In this document: in pieces, positions 33,705 to 44,940 of the stretch
Numbering within the stretch: position 1 is the first letter of the stretch
Layout of the letters: every line of letters begins with the position of its first letter
DNA from: Asaia bogorensis
GTDB taxonomy: Bacteria; Pseudomonadota; Alphaproteobacteria; Reyranellales; Reyranellaceae
Direction: 5' to 3'
Assembly: GCA_945889625.1 (NCBI GenBank)
Contig: CAMDCE010000016.1
Coordinates: forward strand, 20,470-84,469
DNA length: 64,000 nt
Notes under the pieces: model-generated
The model's input: the letters and a program-made list of their open reading frames with translations, nothing else
Told to the model about the DNA's origin: nothing
The model's database searches: none
Program-made: the position numbers and the translations under genes

Positions 33705-33866
33705 AGCGTGATGACTTTGGCATTTCGCGTCGGCCCAGCAGCGCGCCAATGGCTCTTCGAGCCATTGCGCGGACTCGCAGCTTTGGCGCGATGGTTGGCC
33801 ATCGCGCCTGAGCGGCGTCCGTGCCGGGCCGACGCGTGAGTCAACTGAAAGTCATCACGCTCTAGA
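33702..33866. repeat. Dispersed inverted repeat, family R2
   Basis: The outer arms are TAAAGCGTGATGACTTT and AAAGTCATCACGCTCTAGA, with inner GCGTCGGCCC/GGGCCGACGC and ATGGCTC-TTCG-AGCCAT arms. It is the inverted relative of 10067-10197. It contains the TAA stop of the DUF2244 gene at one end and the TAG stop of dapB at the other. Confidence 0.85.
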
Positions 33867-34659
33867 GGCCCAGCACGTCCTTCATGCCGTAGAGGCCGGG
33901 CTTCTTGCCCTCCAGCCATTTGGCGGCGGCGACCGCGCCGGCGGCGTAGTTTTCGCGGCTGAAAGCGCGATGGGTGAGTTCCAGCCGCTCGCCGCCAGCG
34001 GCGAACATCACCGTGTGCACGCCCACTTCCTCGCCGCCGCGCAGGGCTGCGAAGCCGATCTCGCCGGTCGGACGGGCACCGGTATGGCCGTCGCGGCTGC
34101 GGCGCCAGACCTTCTCGAGCTCGACCTTGCGGCCCGCCGCGGCCGAATGGCCGAGCGCCAAGGCGGTCCCTGAGGGCGCGTCGATCTTGTGGCGATGATG
34201 CATCTCGAAAATCTCGATGTCGTAGCTCGGATCGAGCATGGCGGCGGCCTTTTCGACCAGCGCCATCAGGAGGTTGACGCCAGGCGACATGTTGGCCGCC
34301 CACATGATCGGCACCCTCTTGGCGGCCTCATGAATGGCGGCGGCTTGCTCGGGGCTGAGCCCGGTGGTGCCGATCACCATGGCGACGCCCTTGTCGGCGG
34401 CGATCCCGGCATGCGCCACGGTGGCGGCCGGCACGGTGAAGTCGATCACGACATTGGACGCGCCGATGGCGGCGTCGCTGTCGCTCACGATCTTGATGCC
34501 TTTCGCGCCAACGCCCGCGACTTCTCCGGCGTCGCGGCCGAGCGCGTTGCTGGACGGGCCCTCGATGGCGCCGGCCAGGGTGCATCCTTCGGTGCTGGCG
34601 ATCCGCCGGATGAGCGTCTGGCCCATGCGCCCGGCGGCGCCGGCAATGGCGATCTTCAT
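33862..34659 (-). CDS. dapB: 4-hydroxy-tetrahydrodipicolinate reductase
   Basis: DapB reduces the cyclic DAP precursor with NAD(P)H. The 265-residue protein begins IAIAGAAGRMGQTLIRRI, the nucleotide-binding loop, and has the catalytic/substrate motif HHRHKIDAPSGTAL (about residues 153-166) with active-site His and Lys. GTTGLSPEQ is the conserved domain-linking sequence. Its stop lies in the R2 repeat. It works with dapD (29378) in DAP and lysine synthesis. Confidence 0.97.
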   Translation of the reverse strand: MKIAIAGAAGRMGQTLIRRIASTEGCTLAGAIEGPSSNALGRDAGEVAGVGAKGIKIVSDSDAAIGASNVVIDFTVPAATVAHAGIAADKGVAMVIGTTGLSPEQAAAIHEAAKRVPIMWAANMSPGVNLLMALVEKAAAMLDPSYDIEIFEMHHRHKIDAPSGTALALGHSAAAGRKVELEKVWRRSRDGHTGARPTGEIGFAALRGGEEVGVHTVMFAAGGERLELTHRAFSRENYAAGAVAAAKWLEGKKPGLYGMKDVLGL

Positions 34660-34713
34660 GTATGGTCCTGTCGGTTTTGTCGGCTGACAATAACCTACAA
34701 GGCGGAGATAGGC

Positions 34714-34986
34714 ATGCTGTTCATGGTGGTCGAAAAGTTCCGCAATCAGGACGGCAAGGCCGTCTATCGCAAGCTGCGGGATTCGGGCCGCGCGCTGCCC
34801 GACGGGCTGAAGTTCGTTTCGAGCTACGTGGCGGCCGATCTCGGCCGCTGCTTCCAGCTCATGGAGACCGACGACATCACGCTGTTTCAGCGCTGGATCG
34901 CCGACTGGCAGGAGGTCGTGGAATTCGAAGTCGTGGCCGTGGTCGAAGGCAAGACCACGCGCGAGGCGCTGGCACCGCTGCTCTAG
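34714..34986 (+). CDS. DUF3303 small protein
   Basis: The 90-residue protein reads LFMVVEKFRNQDGKAVYRKL, then GRALPDGLKFVSSYV and RCFQLMETDDITLFQRWIADWQEVVEFEVVAV. This is the DUF3303 pattern, a small ferredoxin-like fold resembling antibiotic-monooxygenase dimers. ATG 34714 has a GGCGGAG site. It is divergent from dapB, and 12 bases separate its stop from that of the convergent tag gene. The role is unknown. Confidence 0.82.
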   Translation: MLFMVVEKFRNQDGKAVYRKLRDSGRALPDGLKFVSSYVAADLGRCFQLMETDDITLFQRWIADWQEVVEFEVVAVVEGKTTREALAPLL

Positions 34987-34998
34987 CCGGCGCCCAAT

Positions 34999-35589
34999 TC
35001 ACGCTCGGCGGCGGTGACAGCCCACGACATGGTCGTCGACCAGGCCCGAGGCCTGCATGAAGGCGTAGCAGATGGTCGAGCCCACGAACTTGAAGCCTTC
35101 CTTCTTGAGCGCTTTGGCGAGCGCGTCGCTGGCCGGCGTGCGCGCCGGCACGTCCTTCAGCGTCTTCGGCCGGATGTGCGGTGCGTCGCCGACGATCCGG
35201 CGCAGCCAGCGATAGAATGAGCCTTCGCGCTCGACCAGCGCCAGAAAGGCTTTGGCATTGCTGACGCTGGCGTCGATCTTGCCGCGGTGGCGGATGATGC
35301 CGGGATCGGCCAGCAGTTTCTTCAGCTTGGCCGGCGTATAGCGCGCGATCTTCGCCGGCTCGAAGCCGTCATAGACCTTGCGGTAGTGCTCGCGCTTGCG
35401 CAGGACCGTGATCCAGGAAAGACCGGCCTGGCAGCCTTCGAGTGTCAGCAGCTCGAACAGCGATTTGTCGTCCTTGAGCGGCCGCCCCCATTCCCTGTCG
35501 TGATATTTTTCGTACAGCGGATCGGCGCTCGCCCAACCGCAACGCCTCTTGCCGTCCGTGCCGGCGGCCGTGTCCTGTCGTGGAGCCAT
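34999..35589 (-). CDS. tag: DNA-3-methyladenine glycosylase I
   Basis: Tag removes 3-methyladenine from DNA. The 196-residue protein has RCGWASADPLYEKYHDREWG at the start, holding the first Cys and His of the zinc snap, LTLEGCQAGLSWITVLRKRE with the catalytic Glu region, and SGLVDDHVVGCH at the end with the other zinc ligands. It is convergent with the DUF3303 gene and divergent from the HAD gene. Confidence 0.95.
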   Translation of the reverse strand: MAPRQDTAAGTDGKRRCGWASADPLYEKYHDREWGRPLKDDKSLFELLTLEGCQAGLSWITVLRKREHYRKVYDGFEPAKIARYTPAKLKKLLADPGIIRHRGKIDASVSNAKAFLALVEREGSFYRWLRRIVGDAPHIRPKTLKDVPARTPASDALAKALKKEGFKFVGSTICYAFMQASGLVDDHVVGCHRRRA

Positions 35590-35650
35590 GCGCGGACCCT
35601 ACCCAAGCACGCCGCTTGCCGCCACACTCGCGCAAACGGAGGGAACACCA

Positions 35651-36370
35651 ATGGGCAAGGATCTCAGCGACCTCAAGGTCTGCATCTTCGACGTGTTCGG
35701 CACGGTCGTGGATTGGCGCGGCAGCCTGATCGAGGACCTGCCCAAGCTCGGCAAGAAATATGGGCTCGACACCGACTGGACGAGCTTCGCCGACGACTGG
35801 CGCGGCCTCTATCAGCCGCAAATGGCGCGCGTGCGCAAGAAGGAGCTGCCGTGGACCCGCATCGACGACCTCCACAAGGAGGCCTTCGAGATGCTCCTGA
35901 AGAAGCGCGGGTTGAAGCATCCCGGCGAGCAGGGCTCATGGGAATTCACGCACCTCTGGCACAAGCTGCGGCCCTGGCCCGATTCGAACGAAGGCATCGG
36001 CCTGATGAAGAAGAAGTATGTCGTGGCGACGCTCAGCAACGGTAACGTCGCGCTCCTGATCAACATGGCCAAGCACAGCGGCATTCCGTGGGACCACTGC
36101 TTCTCGGGCGAGACCTTCCACCACTACAAGCCCGACCCCGAATCCTATCTCGGTGTGGTCGACTCCATGTACCTCAAGCCGCATCAGGTGATGCTGGTGG
36201 CGGCGCACAACGGTGACCTGAAAGCGGCGCAGAAATGCGGCCTGTCGACCGGCTTCGTACACCGGCCCGGGGAACACGGCCCCGGCCAGAAGACCGACCT
36301 CAAGGCCGACGGCGATTGGGACGCCGTCGGCAATTCGATCATCGAGGTCGCCAAAAAGATCGGCTGCTGA
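35651..36370 (+). CDS. HAD hydrolase, haloacid dehalogenase type II family
   Basis: The 239-residue protein has the nucleophile Asp14 in CIFDVFGTVVDWRG, motif II VATLSNGNVALL, and motifs III/IV in HYKPDPESYL and VMLVAAHNGDLKAAQKCGL. The DVFGT, TLSNGN and AAHNGDL forms match L-2-haloacid dehalogenases, which hydrolyse short 2-haloacids with inversion. Family members without that activity exist, so this remains a prediction. It starts at ATG 35651 and ends 13 bases before the dnaJ stop. Confidence 0.88.
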   Translation: MGKDLSDLKVCIFDVFGTVVDWRGSLIEDLPKLGKKYGLDTDWTSFADDWRGLYQPQMARVRKKELPWTRIDDLHKEAFEMLLKKRGLKHPGEQGSWEFTHLWHKLRPWPDSNEGIGLMKKKYVVATLSNGNVALLINMAKHSGIPWDHCFSGETFHHYKPDPESYLGVVDSMYLKPHQVMLVAAHNGDLKAAQKCGLSTGFVHRPGEHGPGQKTDLKADGDWDAVGNSIIEVAKKIGC

Positions 36371-36383
36371 TGTCGCGAGCGGG

Positions 36384-37508
36384 CTAGTCGCCGCCGAACA
36401 TTTCCTTCACTTTGCTGAAGAAGCCCTCTGATTCGGGGCTGGTCTTGCCGGCGGTCTCGAACTCCTTGAGGAGTTCCTTCTGCTTGGACGTGAGGTTGGT
36501 CGGCGTCTCGACCGTGATCTCGATATACATGTCGCCGCGCTGGGAAGAGCGCACGATCGGCATGCCCTTGGCCCTCAGACGGAACTGGTGGCCGCCCTGG
36601 GCGCCGGCCGGGATGTTGATGCGCGCCATCTTGCCGTCGAGCGTCGGCACTTCGATGCTGCCGCCCAGCGTCGCCTGCACCATGGAGATCGGCACGCGGC
36701 AATGGACGTCGGAGCCCTCGCGCTCGAACAGCTGGTGCCGGCGCACCGACAGGAACACGTAGAGGTCGCCCGCCGGGCCGCCGCGCGTGCCGGCTTCACC
36801 CTCCCCGGTGAGGCGGATGCGCGTGCCGTCCTCGACGCCGGAGGGGATGTTGACCTTGAGCGTCTTGTCGCGCCGCACGCGGCCCTGGCCGGCGCAGCCG
36901 CGGCACGGCTTGTCGATCACCTGGCCGGCGCCTTGGCAGGCGGGACAGGCCCGCTCGACGGTGAAAAAGCCCTGCTGAGCGCGCAGCCGGCCGCGGCCGT
37001 GGCAGGTTGGGCACTGCTGCGGCTTGGAGCCGGCCTCCGCGCCGCTGCCGTGGCAGGGCTCGCAGGCCACTGAACTCGGCACCCGCACCGTGGCTTCGGT
37101 GCCGGAATAGGCCTGCTCCAGCGTGATTTCCAGATTGAAGCGAAGGTCCTGGCCCCGCGTGTCGGCCCGGCCGCCGCCGCGCCCGCGCTGGCCGCCGAAC
37201 ATATCTTCGAAGATTTCGCCGAACACCGAGCCGAAATCGAAACCCTGGCCGTGGAAGCCGCCCGGGCCATTGGGGCCCGCGCCGCCTTCGAAGGCGGCCG
37301 GTCCGTAACGGTCGTAGGCCGCGCGCTTCTCGGGATCCTTCAGGATGTCGTAGGCGTGATTGAGGTCCTTGAACCGCTTCTCGGCGTCCTTGTTGCCGTG
37401 GTTGCGGTCAGGATGGTGTTCCATGGCGAGCTTGCGGAACGCCTTCTTGATGTCGTCAGGGCTGGCTGTGCGCTCGCACCCGAGCAGCTCGTAAAAGTCT
37501 TGCGCCAT
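36384..37508 (-). CDS. dnaJ: Chaperone DnaJ
   Basis: The 374-residue co-chaperone has an N-terminal J domain with the HPD motif (about residues 33-35), a Gly/Phe-rich linker ([23 protein letters not shown]) and four CxxCxGxG zinc repeats starting [10 protein letters not shown]. Two substrate-binding beta domains follow. It delivers unfolded proteins to DnaK and stimulates its ATPase. It lies 89 bases downstream of dnaK on the same strand, with a hairpin in the gap. Confidence 0.98.
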   Translation of the reverse strand: MAQDFYELLGCERTASPDDIKKAFRKLAMEHHPDRNHGNKDAEKRFKDLNHAYDILKDPEKRAAYDRYGPAAFEGGAGPNGPGGFHGQGFDFGSVFGEIFEDMFGGQRGRGGGRADTRGQDLRFNLEITLEQAYSGTEATVRVPSSVACEPCHGSGAEAGSKPQQCPTCHGRGRLRAQQGFFTVERACPACQGAGQVIDKPCRGCAGQGRVRRDKTLKVNIPSGVEDGTRIRLTGEGEAGTRGGPAGDLYVFLSVRRHQLFEREGSDVHCRVPISMVQATLGGSIEVPTLDGKMARINIPAGAQGGHQFRLRAKGMPIVRSSQRGDMYIEITVETPTNLTSKQKELLKEFETAGKTSPESEGFFSKVKEMFGGD

Positions 37509-37545
37509 GACGCGTTACGCAGCCCCCGCCTGGTCTCACAATAGC

Positions 37546-37572
37546 CGACCTCCCGTACGTGACGGGAGGTCG
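37546..37572 (-). other. Intercistronic hairpin between dnaK and dnaJ
   Basis: An 11-bp perfect stem CGACCTCCCGT / ACGGGAGGTCG with loop ACGTG lies between the two chaperone genes. No T-run follows on the coding strand, so it is more likely a processing or attenuation hairpin that lowers dnaJ relative to dnaK than a full terminator. Confidence 0.6.
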
Positions 37573-37597
37573 GTCGCTGTCGTTCTTGCCGCCCGGG

Positions 37598-39547
<1,950 letters not shown>

Positions 39548-39644
39548 GATTTACTCTCTCGCTAGGCGGATCGGTCCAGCCCCAAAGGCGCCAGCTCGAT
39601 CCCCATTGGTTACCTGCCGGAAAACCCGGATCAGGACAGGGGCT

Positions 39645-39672
39645 ATATAGGTCCTATAAGGCCGCCTGCAAT
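39645..39672 (-). promoter_or_regulatory. Candidate RpoH (heat-shock) promoter of dnaK
   Basis: On the minus strand ATTGCAG (39672-39666) and CCTATAT (39651-39645) are 14 bases apart. CCTATAT fits the alphaproteobacterial sigma32 -10 form CYTATNT; the -35 keeps only the TTG of CTTGAAA. It is about 100 bases before the dnaK start. Confidence 0.4.
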
Positions 39673-39762
39673 GGTCCAGCCGCATTGGGACCGCGAAAAT
39701 CACGCGACCGGATATCACACCGGATAGGACATGGGGTCGGCGGCGCCTAGAATCGACCTCTA

Positions 39763-40620
39763 ATGATCGTTTCGGCCTCCTATCGGACGGATATTCCGGC
39801 CTTCTACGGCCCCTGGTTCCTCGAGCGGCTGAAGGCCGGGTCTGCCGTAGTGGCCAATCCCTATGGCGGCCCGCCCGGCCGGGTGTCGCTGGCTCCCGGC
39901 GAAGTCGAGGGCATCGTGTTCTGGACCAAGAATGCCGGTCCCTTCCTGGAGGGGTTTCAGGCTGTCCGGACGATGGGCCTGCCGTTCGTCGTCCAGGTCT
40001 CGATCACTGGCCTGCCGCGGTCCGTGGAGCGGTCGGTGCCGGCGGCCGACCAGGCAGTGGCCCACGTTCGGGCGCTGCGCGACCGTTTCGGCCGGCGCGC
40101 CGTGGTTTGGCGCTTCGATCCGATCGTGATCTCCGAGGCGACACCGCTCGAGGAACGTCGTGCAGTCTTTGCCGCGCTTGCCGGCGAGCTCCGCGGCGCA
40201 GTCGACGAGGTCGTGGTTTCCTTCCTGCAGCCCTACGCCAAGGTGCGGCGCAACATGGCCGAGGTGACGTGGTGCGATCCTGCGCCCGATGAAAAGCGCG
40301 CCCTGCTGTGTGACCTCTCAGCCGTCGCGGCCGATCACGGCATGAAGCTCACGCTCTGCACCCAACCCGAGCTGGTCGACGAGCAAGCAGGCCGCGGTGC
40401 GGCGCGCTGCATCGATGCCGGACGGCTGGGCGACATTGCCGGCCATGCCATCGCCGCGCGCACAAAGGGCAACCGGCCGGGCTGCCTCTGCGCGGAGAGC
40501 CGCGACATCGGCGCCTACGACACCTGCCCCATGGGCTGCAGCTATTGCTACGCGGTGCGCGATCGCGCCAGAGCGCAACGCGGGCTGGCGGCGCACGACC
40601 CTTCGAACGACCGGCTTTAG
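39763..40620 (+). CDS. DUF1848 family protein
   Basis: The 285-residue protein begins IVSASYRTDIPAFYGPWFLERL and has VFWTKNAGPFLEGF, RFDPIVIS and a C-terminal Cys cluster C-L-C-x11-C-P-M-G-C-S-Y-C. These are DUF1848 hallmarks; the Cys cluster is like a radical-SAM or Fe-S site and probably binds an iron-sulfur cluster. Function is not established. It sits between dnaK and grpE on the opposite strand, and its stop overlaps the grpE stop by four bases. Confidence 0.87.
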   Translation: MIVSASYRTDIPAFYGPWFLERLKAGSAVVANPYGGPPGRVSLAPGEVEGIVFWTKNAGPFLEGFQAVRTMGLPFVVQVSITGLPRSVERSVPAADQAVAHVRALRDRFGRRAVVWRFDPIVISEATPLEERRAVFAALAGELRGAVDEVVVSFLQPYAKVRRNMAEVTWCDPAPDEKRALLCDLSAVAADHGMKLTLCTQPELVDEQAGRGAARCIDAGRLGDIAGHAIAARTKGNRPGCLCAESRDIGAYDTCPMGCSYCYAVRDRARAQRGLAAHDPSNDRL

Positions 40621-41213
40621 GTTTCGTCGTTGGCTGGTTGATTCGGAGCTGGCCGGCCTGGCGCCGGCCCGCCCCTGGACACCGCGACCATGGCCGCGCG
40701 CAGCAGGCGGCCGGCGATCAGGTAACCGGGGACCAGCTCCTGCACTACCGTGCCGACCGGCACCGAGGGGTCCTCGACTTCCATCACCGCTTGGTGGAAT
40801 TCAGCGTTGAACGGCTTGCCGAGCGAGTCGATACGGGTGACGCCATGGCGCTCCAGCACCGACTGCAGCTCGCGCTGGGTGGCCTGCACTCCCACGACGA
40901 CGTTGCGCAGTGCCGGATCGAGCGAGTCGAGATCCTCCGGTAGCGCCGACATGGCACGGCCGAGATTGTCGGCGACCGACAGCACGTCCTTGGCGAAGCG
41001 CTCGATGCCGAACCTGCGTTCGCGCTCGACATCCTGCTGGGCGCGGCGGCGCACGTTCTGCGCCTCGGCGGCGGCACGCAGATGCTTGTCCTGCAGCTCG
41101 GCGTTCTCGAACTGCAGTCGCTCGACGAGACGCTGCAGCTCCTCGAGGCTCGGTTCGGCGCCCTCGACCGGCATCTCAGCCGGGGCGTCGCCCGCGGTTG
41201 GATCGCTGGCCAT
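40617..41213 (-). CDS. grpE: Nucleotide exchange factor GrpE
   Basis: The 198-residue protein has a long N-terminal coiled coil (about residues 21-75, with ELQRLVERLQFENAELQDKHLRAAAEAQNVRRR), then FAKDVLSVADNLGRAM, and the beta-domain FNAEFHQAVMEVEDPSVPVGTVVQELVPGYLIAGRLLR. It releases ADP from DnaK. Unlike in many genomes it is split from dnaK by an opposite-strand gene. Confidence 0.96.
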   Translation of the reverse strand: MASDPTAGDAPAEMPVEGAEPSLEELQRLVERLQFENAELQDKHLRAAAEAQNVRRRAQQDVERERRFGIERFAKDVLSVADNLGRAMSALPEDLDSLDPALRNVVVGVQATQRELQSVLERHGVTRIDSLGKPFNAEFHQAVMEVEDPSVPVGTVVQELVPGYLIAGRLLRAAMVAVSRGGPAPGRPAPNQPANDET

Positions 41214-41304
41214 GGTTTGTCCCTGGTTGCGGTTGTCTCTTTTGGGCGGCCTTCACTTAGGGATGGCAGCGCTCCGGGTCAACCGCCCCCGAGCGTCGGT
41301 TGTG

Positions 41305-42363
41305 TCACACGGCCGCCAGCGGAGCGTGCAGCTTGGTGCCCCGTACGATGATGCCGCCGCGGTCGCCGACTGTCACGGTGCCGTAGCGCTGGGCGAAAAC
41401 CTCGGGCAGCGGCCGGGCATGCGAGGCCGCCAGCCACAGCCGCAGGAGATGGCGGCGGCGGTCCGGTTCGGGCCAGTCCACGAAGGCGGTGCGGTCGTGC
41501 AGCATGGTGTGGTTGTGCACGAGCTGCACGTCGCCCGGCTTGAACTCCATGAACAGATGCAGCCTGGGATCGTTGGCCAGCGAATCGAACAGGTCGAGCG
41601 CCTCGACATGCCGGGGCGACAGGCGCGGCGCGTCGGAAAAGCGCTGCGCCGAGTCGACATACTGGCGCTGGTAGATCGCCGTCAGGAATCCCTTGTGCCA
41701 GTTGAACACCGGGATCTCGAAGTAGGGCTTGTAACCGTCCGGCACCTCGCCGCGCCGGTCGGTGGCGAGCGGCTCGAACAGCAGCTCCAGGAGATCGGGC
41801 CTGAGGCGGCGCATTTCGTTGAAGATCGTGGTCGAGCTCACCAGTGCCGACAGGCCGCCGGATTTTGCCGTCTTAAGGCAGAGCAGGCCGACGATGTCGC
41901 AGGAATCGGTGTGATAGGTCTGGCGCTCGTGGGTCTGATAGATGCGGACATTGGGGTCGCCGACGTCGAGGCCGAGATCCTGGACGTGGCCCAGCACATG
42001 GCCCTTGCCGTTCTGCGAGCGCGCGCTGCCGAGATGGCAGCCCAGCCCGAAGAACGCCGTCGCTGCCTCGCGCATGCTCCAGCGCTCGACGGGCAGGCCG
42101 CGCATCAGAAGAAAGCCGCGGCCAGCGAGCACCTCGCCCTCGACACGCGCCTTGAGCTTGGGCCCAAGCGTCGGCAGCGGGAAATCCTTTGCGGCGATGG
42201 CGGCGATGTCGGCATCGCGTGCGGTCAATGCCTGGGTTGCAGCCTCGACGTCGGCGATCTCGGCCGCCTCGAGCGGCATCATCCAGTCGGTACGTTTGGC
42301 GATCTCGGGCCCGTACCAGGCGGCGGCGCCGCTCTGTTGCGGCGGAAGCTCGAACGACGACAT
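41305..42363 (-). CDS. TauD/TfdA-family 2-oxoglutarate dioxygenase
   Basis: The 352-residue protein has His151 and Asp153 (TYHTDSCDIVGL) as iron ligands and distal His289 with Arg291 in MLHDRTAFVDW. LLMRGLPVERWSMREAATAF, shared with the protein at 28395, shows the two are paralogues. It is an Fe(II) enzyme of unknown substrate. It lies 30 bases downstream of the prolyl aminopeptidase gene and may be co-transcribed with it. Confidence 0.86.
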   Translation of the reverse strand: MSSFELPPQQSGAAAWYGPEIAKRTDWMMPLEAAEIADVEAATQALTARDADIAAIAAKDFPLPTLGPKLKARVEGEVLAGRGFLLMRGLPVERWSMREAATAFFGLGCHLGSARSQNGKGHVLGHVQDLGLDVGDPNVRIYQTHERQTYHTDSCDIVGLLCLKTAKSGGLSALVSSTTIFNEMRRLRPDLLELLFEPLATDRRGEVPDGYKPYFEIPVFNWHKGFLTAIYQRQYVDSAQRFSDAPRLSPRHVEALDLFDSLANDPRLHLFMEFKPGDVQLVHNHTMLHDRTAFVDWPEPDRRRHLLRLWLAASHARPLPEVFAQRYGTVTVGDRGGIIVRGTKLHAPLAAV

Positions 42364-42393
42364 GGTTACGTTTTCACTCTCAGGTTTCCACTC

Positions 42394-43431
42394 TTACGTT
42401 TCCCAGGGAAAGCGCGGCGCGAAGAGGTCGTCGTCGGCAAGCGACAGCCGGAAGTTTTCGGTGGCATTGACGAGCGCGGCGCGGATGCCGGGCTCGAGCG
42501 CGCTGTGGCCGGCATCGGGCACCACGACATGGCGCGCCTCGGGCCAGGCGCGCGCCAGCGCGTCGGCGGTGACCGGCGGGCAGACGATGTCGTAGCGGCC
42601 TTGCACAATGGTGCAGGGCAGGCCGCGCACGCGGCCTAGGTCGGCCCACGGCCAGCCCTCGGGCAGGAAAGTGCCGTGGGCGAAATAGTGGGCTTCGATG
42701 CGCGACAGCGCGAGCGCGAAGCCACCGTGGTCCGATTCGAACGGCGCGCGCGTCGTCGGATAGAGCGTCGAGCAGGCCGCCTCGTAGCGGCTCCAGGCGC
42801 GGGCTGCCGGGCGATGGATGTCGGGATTGCGATCGATCAGCCGGCGGTAATAGTTGCCAAGGAGGTCGCCGCGTTCGTTCTCCGGCAGATGTTCGGCGAA
42901 GTCGCGCCAGGCTTCGGGAAAGATCGTGCGCATGCCATGGAGGAACCACTCGATCTCGGGCCGCGCGCCGAGAAAGATTCCCCGCAGGATGAAGGCGGTC
43001 ACCCGCCCGGGATGCTTCATGCCGTAGGCCAGTGCCAGCGTGCTGCCCCAGGAACCGCCGAACAGCAGCCAGCGGGCGATGCCGAGATGGCTGCGCAGCT
43101 TCTCCATGTCGGCGACCAGATGGTCGGTGGTGTTGTCCTGCAGGTCGCCCAGCGGCATCGAACGGCCGCAGCCGCGCTGGTCGAACACGACGATGCGGTA
43201 GAACTGCGGGTCGAAGAAGCGGCGATGGACCGGGGCCGACCCTGCTCCCGGGCCGCCATGCAGGAAGACCACCGGCACGCCCTCAGGATTGCCACTTTGC
43301 TCCCAGTAGATCGTATGCCGCCCGTCGACCGCCAGCATGCCGCTGGCATAGGGCGAAATCTCCGAGAACAGGTCGGAGCGAAGCGGGGTTTCTGAACGCG
43401 GCATGCGGCTATCCGTCGGCATCACTGCCAT
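42394..43431 (-). CDS. pip: Prolyl aminopeptidase
   Basis: This cytoplasmic S33 peptidase releases N-terminal proline. The 345-residue sequence has HGGPGAGS (58-65) for the oxyanion hole, DQRGCGRS, the nucleophile elbow GGSWGS with Ser127, QGRYDIVCPP with the acid and DAGHSALEPG with the catalytic His. Starts at 43431, 43422 and 43404 are possible; the conserved part begins near LRSDLFSEISPYASG. It is divergent from the M48 lipoprotein gene. Confidence 0.94.
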   Translation of the reverse strand: MAVMPTDSRMPRSETPLRSDLFSEISPYASGMLAVDGRHTIYWEQSGNPEGVPVVFLHGGPGAGSAPVHRRFFDPQFYRIVVFDQRGCGRSMPLGDLQDNTTDHLVADMEKLRSHLGIARWLLFGGSWGSTLALAYGMKHPGRVTAFILRGIFLGARPEIEWFLHGMRTIFPEAWRDFAEHLPENERGDLLGNYYRRLIDRNPDIHRPAARAWSRYEAACSTLYPTTRAPFESDHGGFALALSRIEAHYFAHGTFLPEGWPWADLGRVRGLPCTIVQGRYDIVCPPVTADALARAWPEARHVVVPDAGHSALEPGIRAALVNATENFRLSLADDDLFAPRFPWET

Positions 43432-43482
43432 AGAGGCCGCCGCCGTGCCAGTCTAAGCTTGCCGGGGCGACGAGGAGGAAGT

Positions 43483-44904
43483 GTGGTTTTTCGCCGTATT
43501 TGGCCGCTGGTCGCGCTGCTCATCGCCGCCGGCGCCTGCACCCCCGGGAACAATCTGCCGCGGACCGCTGCGCCTGCCGGCGCGCCGTCCGGCTGGGGCA
43601 CCCTGCCGCCCGAGGTCGAGAGGACCGTCGGCCCTGTCTACCCCTCGCCGGCGTTGCAGGCGCTGGTCGATCGCGTCGGCCAGAAAGTGGTCGCCCGTGG
43701 TGGCGTCGCCGGCTCCTTCCGTTTCTACGTGCTCGATCAACCGGTTCCCAATGCCCATGCCCTGTCGCCCGGTTACGTGTTCGTGACGCGCGGCCTGCTG
43801 GCGCTGATCGACGACGAGGCCGAGCTGGCGGCGGCCCTCGGTCACGAACTCGGCCATGTCGTGCTGCGCCACGCCGCCGAACGCGAGCGCGCCCGGCGGG
43901 GGGTGATGAATGCCGCCGTCGATGCCGCCATGGTGAGCGGCTCGATCAACGTCGGCCGCTCCGTGGAGCGCGACGGCATGCTGAAGCTGCGACGCTATTC
44001 GCGTGAACAGGAACTCGAAGCCGATCGGATGGGCGTCGGCTATCTCGTCAAGGCAGGCTATCGCGGCGACGCGATAATCACCCTGGTTGAAAAGCTGCGT
44101 CGTCAATCGCAGCTCGAGGACCGGTTCCTGGGCCAGACGCCCGACGGCGGCGATCAGCCGAGCGCCATGTCGACCCATCCCGCCTCCAACGAGCGCCTGG
44201 CCGCGCTTGGCGAGATCGCTGCCGTCGCGACGCCGGGAGAGTCGGACCGGGCAAGCTACCTTGCGGCGATCGACGGCATGTCGGTCGACGATTCGCCGGC
44301 GGAAGGCTTCGTGCGCGGCCCGGCCTTCCTGCATCCGACGATGCGATTGGCCTTCGACGCACCGCGCGATTTCCGGCTGTTCAACGACCGTGACGGCGTG
44401 CTGGGCGTCGGCCGCGACCGCTCGCTGATGTACTTCGCCTGCCGCGACGAGGCCGTGCCGGGCCGCCTCGACGACTGGCTGCGCGACAGGCTGAAGCCCA
44501 CGCCCACCGACATCCAGGCCACCGAGATCGGCGGCGCCGAGGCCGCAATCGGCGCTCGGCCGCGCGGCGCCGACACTGGCGTGGGGCAACTACGCTACGT
44601 CATCGTGCGGCGCGGCAGGGGCTTCTGCTTCTTCAGTCTCCTGAGCGAGGGCCCCGACCGCGACCGGCGGATCGAAGCGCTGGTGGCCGCGGCGCGCAGC
44701 TTCCATTTCCTGTCGGCGGCGGAAGCGGCGGCGCTCCGGCCTTACCGGCTGCGCGTCATTGCCCCGGCCGGCGCGTCGGCCGCGTCACTCGCCCAGCGCA
44801 TGGCCTACGGCGATTTCAAGTTGGAACGGCTGCTTGCGCTCAACGGCGTCGATACCGCCGCCGAACTCGCCCGCCGTTCCCAGGTCAAGATCGTCGAACC
44901 CTAG
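43483..44904 (+). CDS. M48 family metalloprotease, predicted lipoprotein with LysM-like end
   Basis: The 473-residue protein starts at GTG 43483 behind a GAGGAGG site. The hydrophobic leader ends LLIAAGAC, a lipobox with Cys19. The zinc motif is HELGH (His121, Glu122, His125), with the third ligand Glu in SREQELEADRMG. The C-terminal 50 residues (LRVIAPAGASAASLAQRMAYGDFKLERLLALNGV) form a LysM-like peptidoglycan contact. This is the BepA/LoiP-like layout of proteases that tend outer-membrane proteins. Confidence 0.88.
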   Translation: MVFRRIWPLVALLIAAGACTPGNNLPRTAAPAGAPSGWGTLPPEVERTVGPVYPSPALQALVDRVGQKVVARGGVAGSFRFYVLDQPVPNAHALSPGYVFVTRGLLALIDDEAELAAALGHELGHVVLRHAAERERARRGVMNAAVDAAMVSGSINVGRSVERDGMLKLRRYSREQELEADRMGVGYLVKAGYRGDAIITLVEKLRRQSQLEDRFLGQTPDGGDQPSAMSTHPASNERLAALGEIAAVATPGESDRASYLAAIDGMSVDDSPAEGFVRGPAFLHPTMRLAFDAPRDFRLFNDRDGVLGVGRDRSLMYFACRDEAVPGRLDDWLRDRLKPTPTDIQATEIGGAEAAIGARPRGADTGVGQLRYVIVRRGRGFCFFSLLSEGPDRDRRIEALVAAARSFHFLSAAEAAALRPYRLRVIAPAGASAASLAQRMAYGDFKLERLLALNGVDTAAELARRSQVKIVEP

Positions 44905-44940
44905 ATCGGAAACGCCTTGCTCGAAGCATCTAGACCTTAC

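Noticed and set aside
35651..36370. A link between the HAD haloacid dehalogenase-like gene and the halohydrin dehalogenase candidate as one halogen-degradation cluster.
   Set aside because: They are 27 kb apart with housekeeping genes between, and the HAD type II label is broad.
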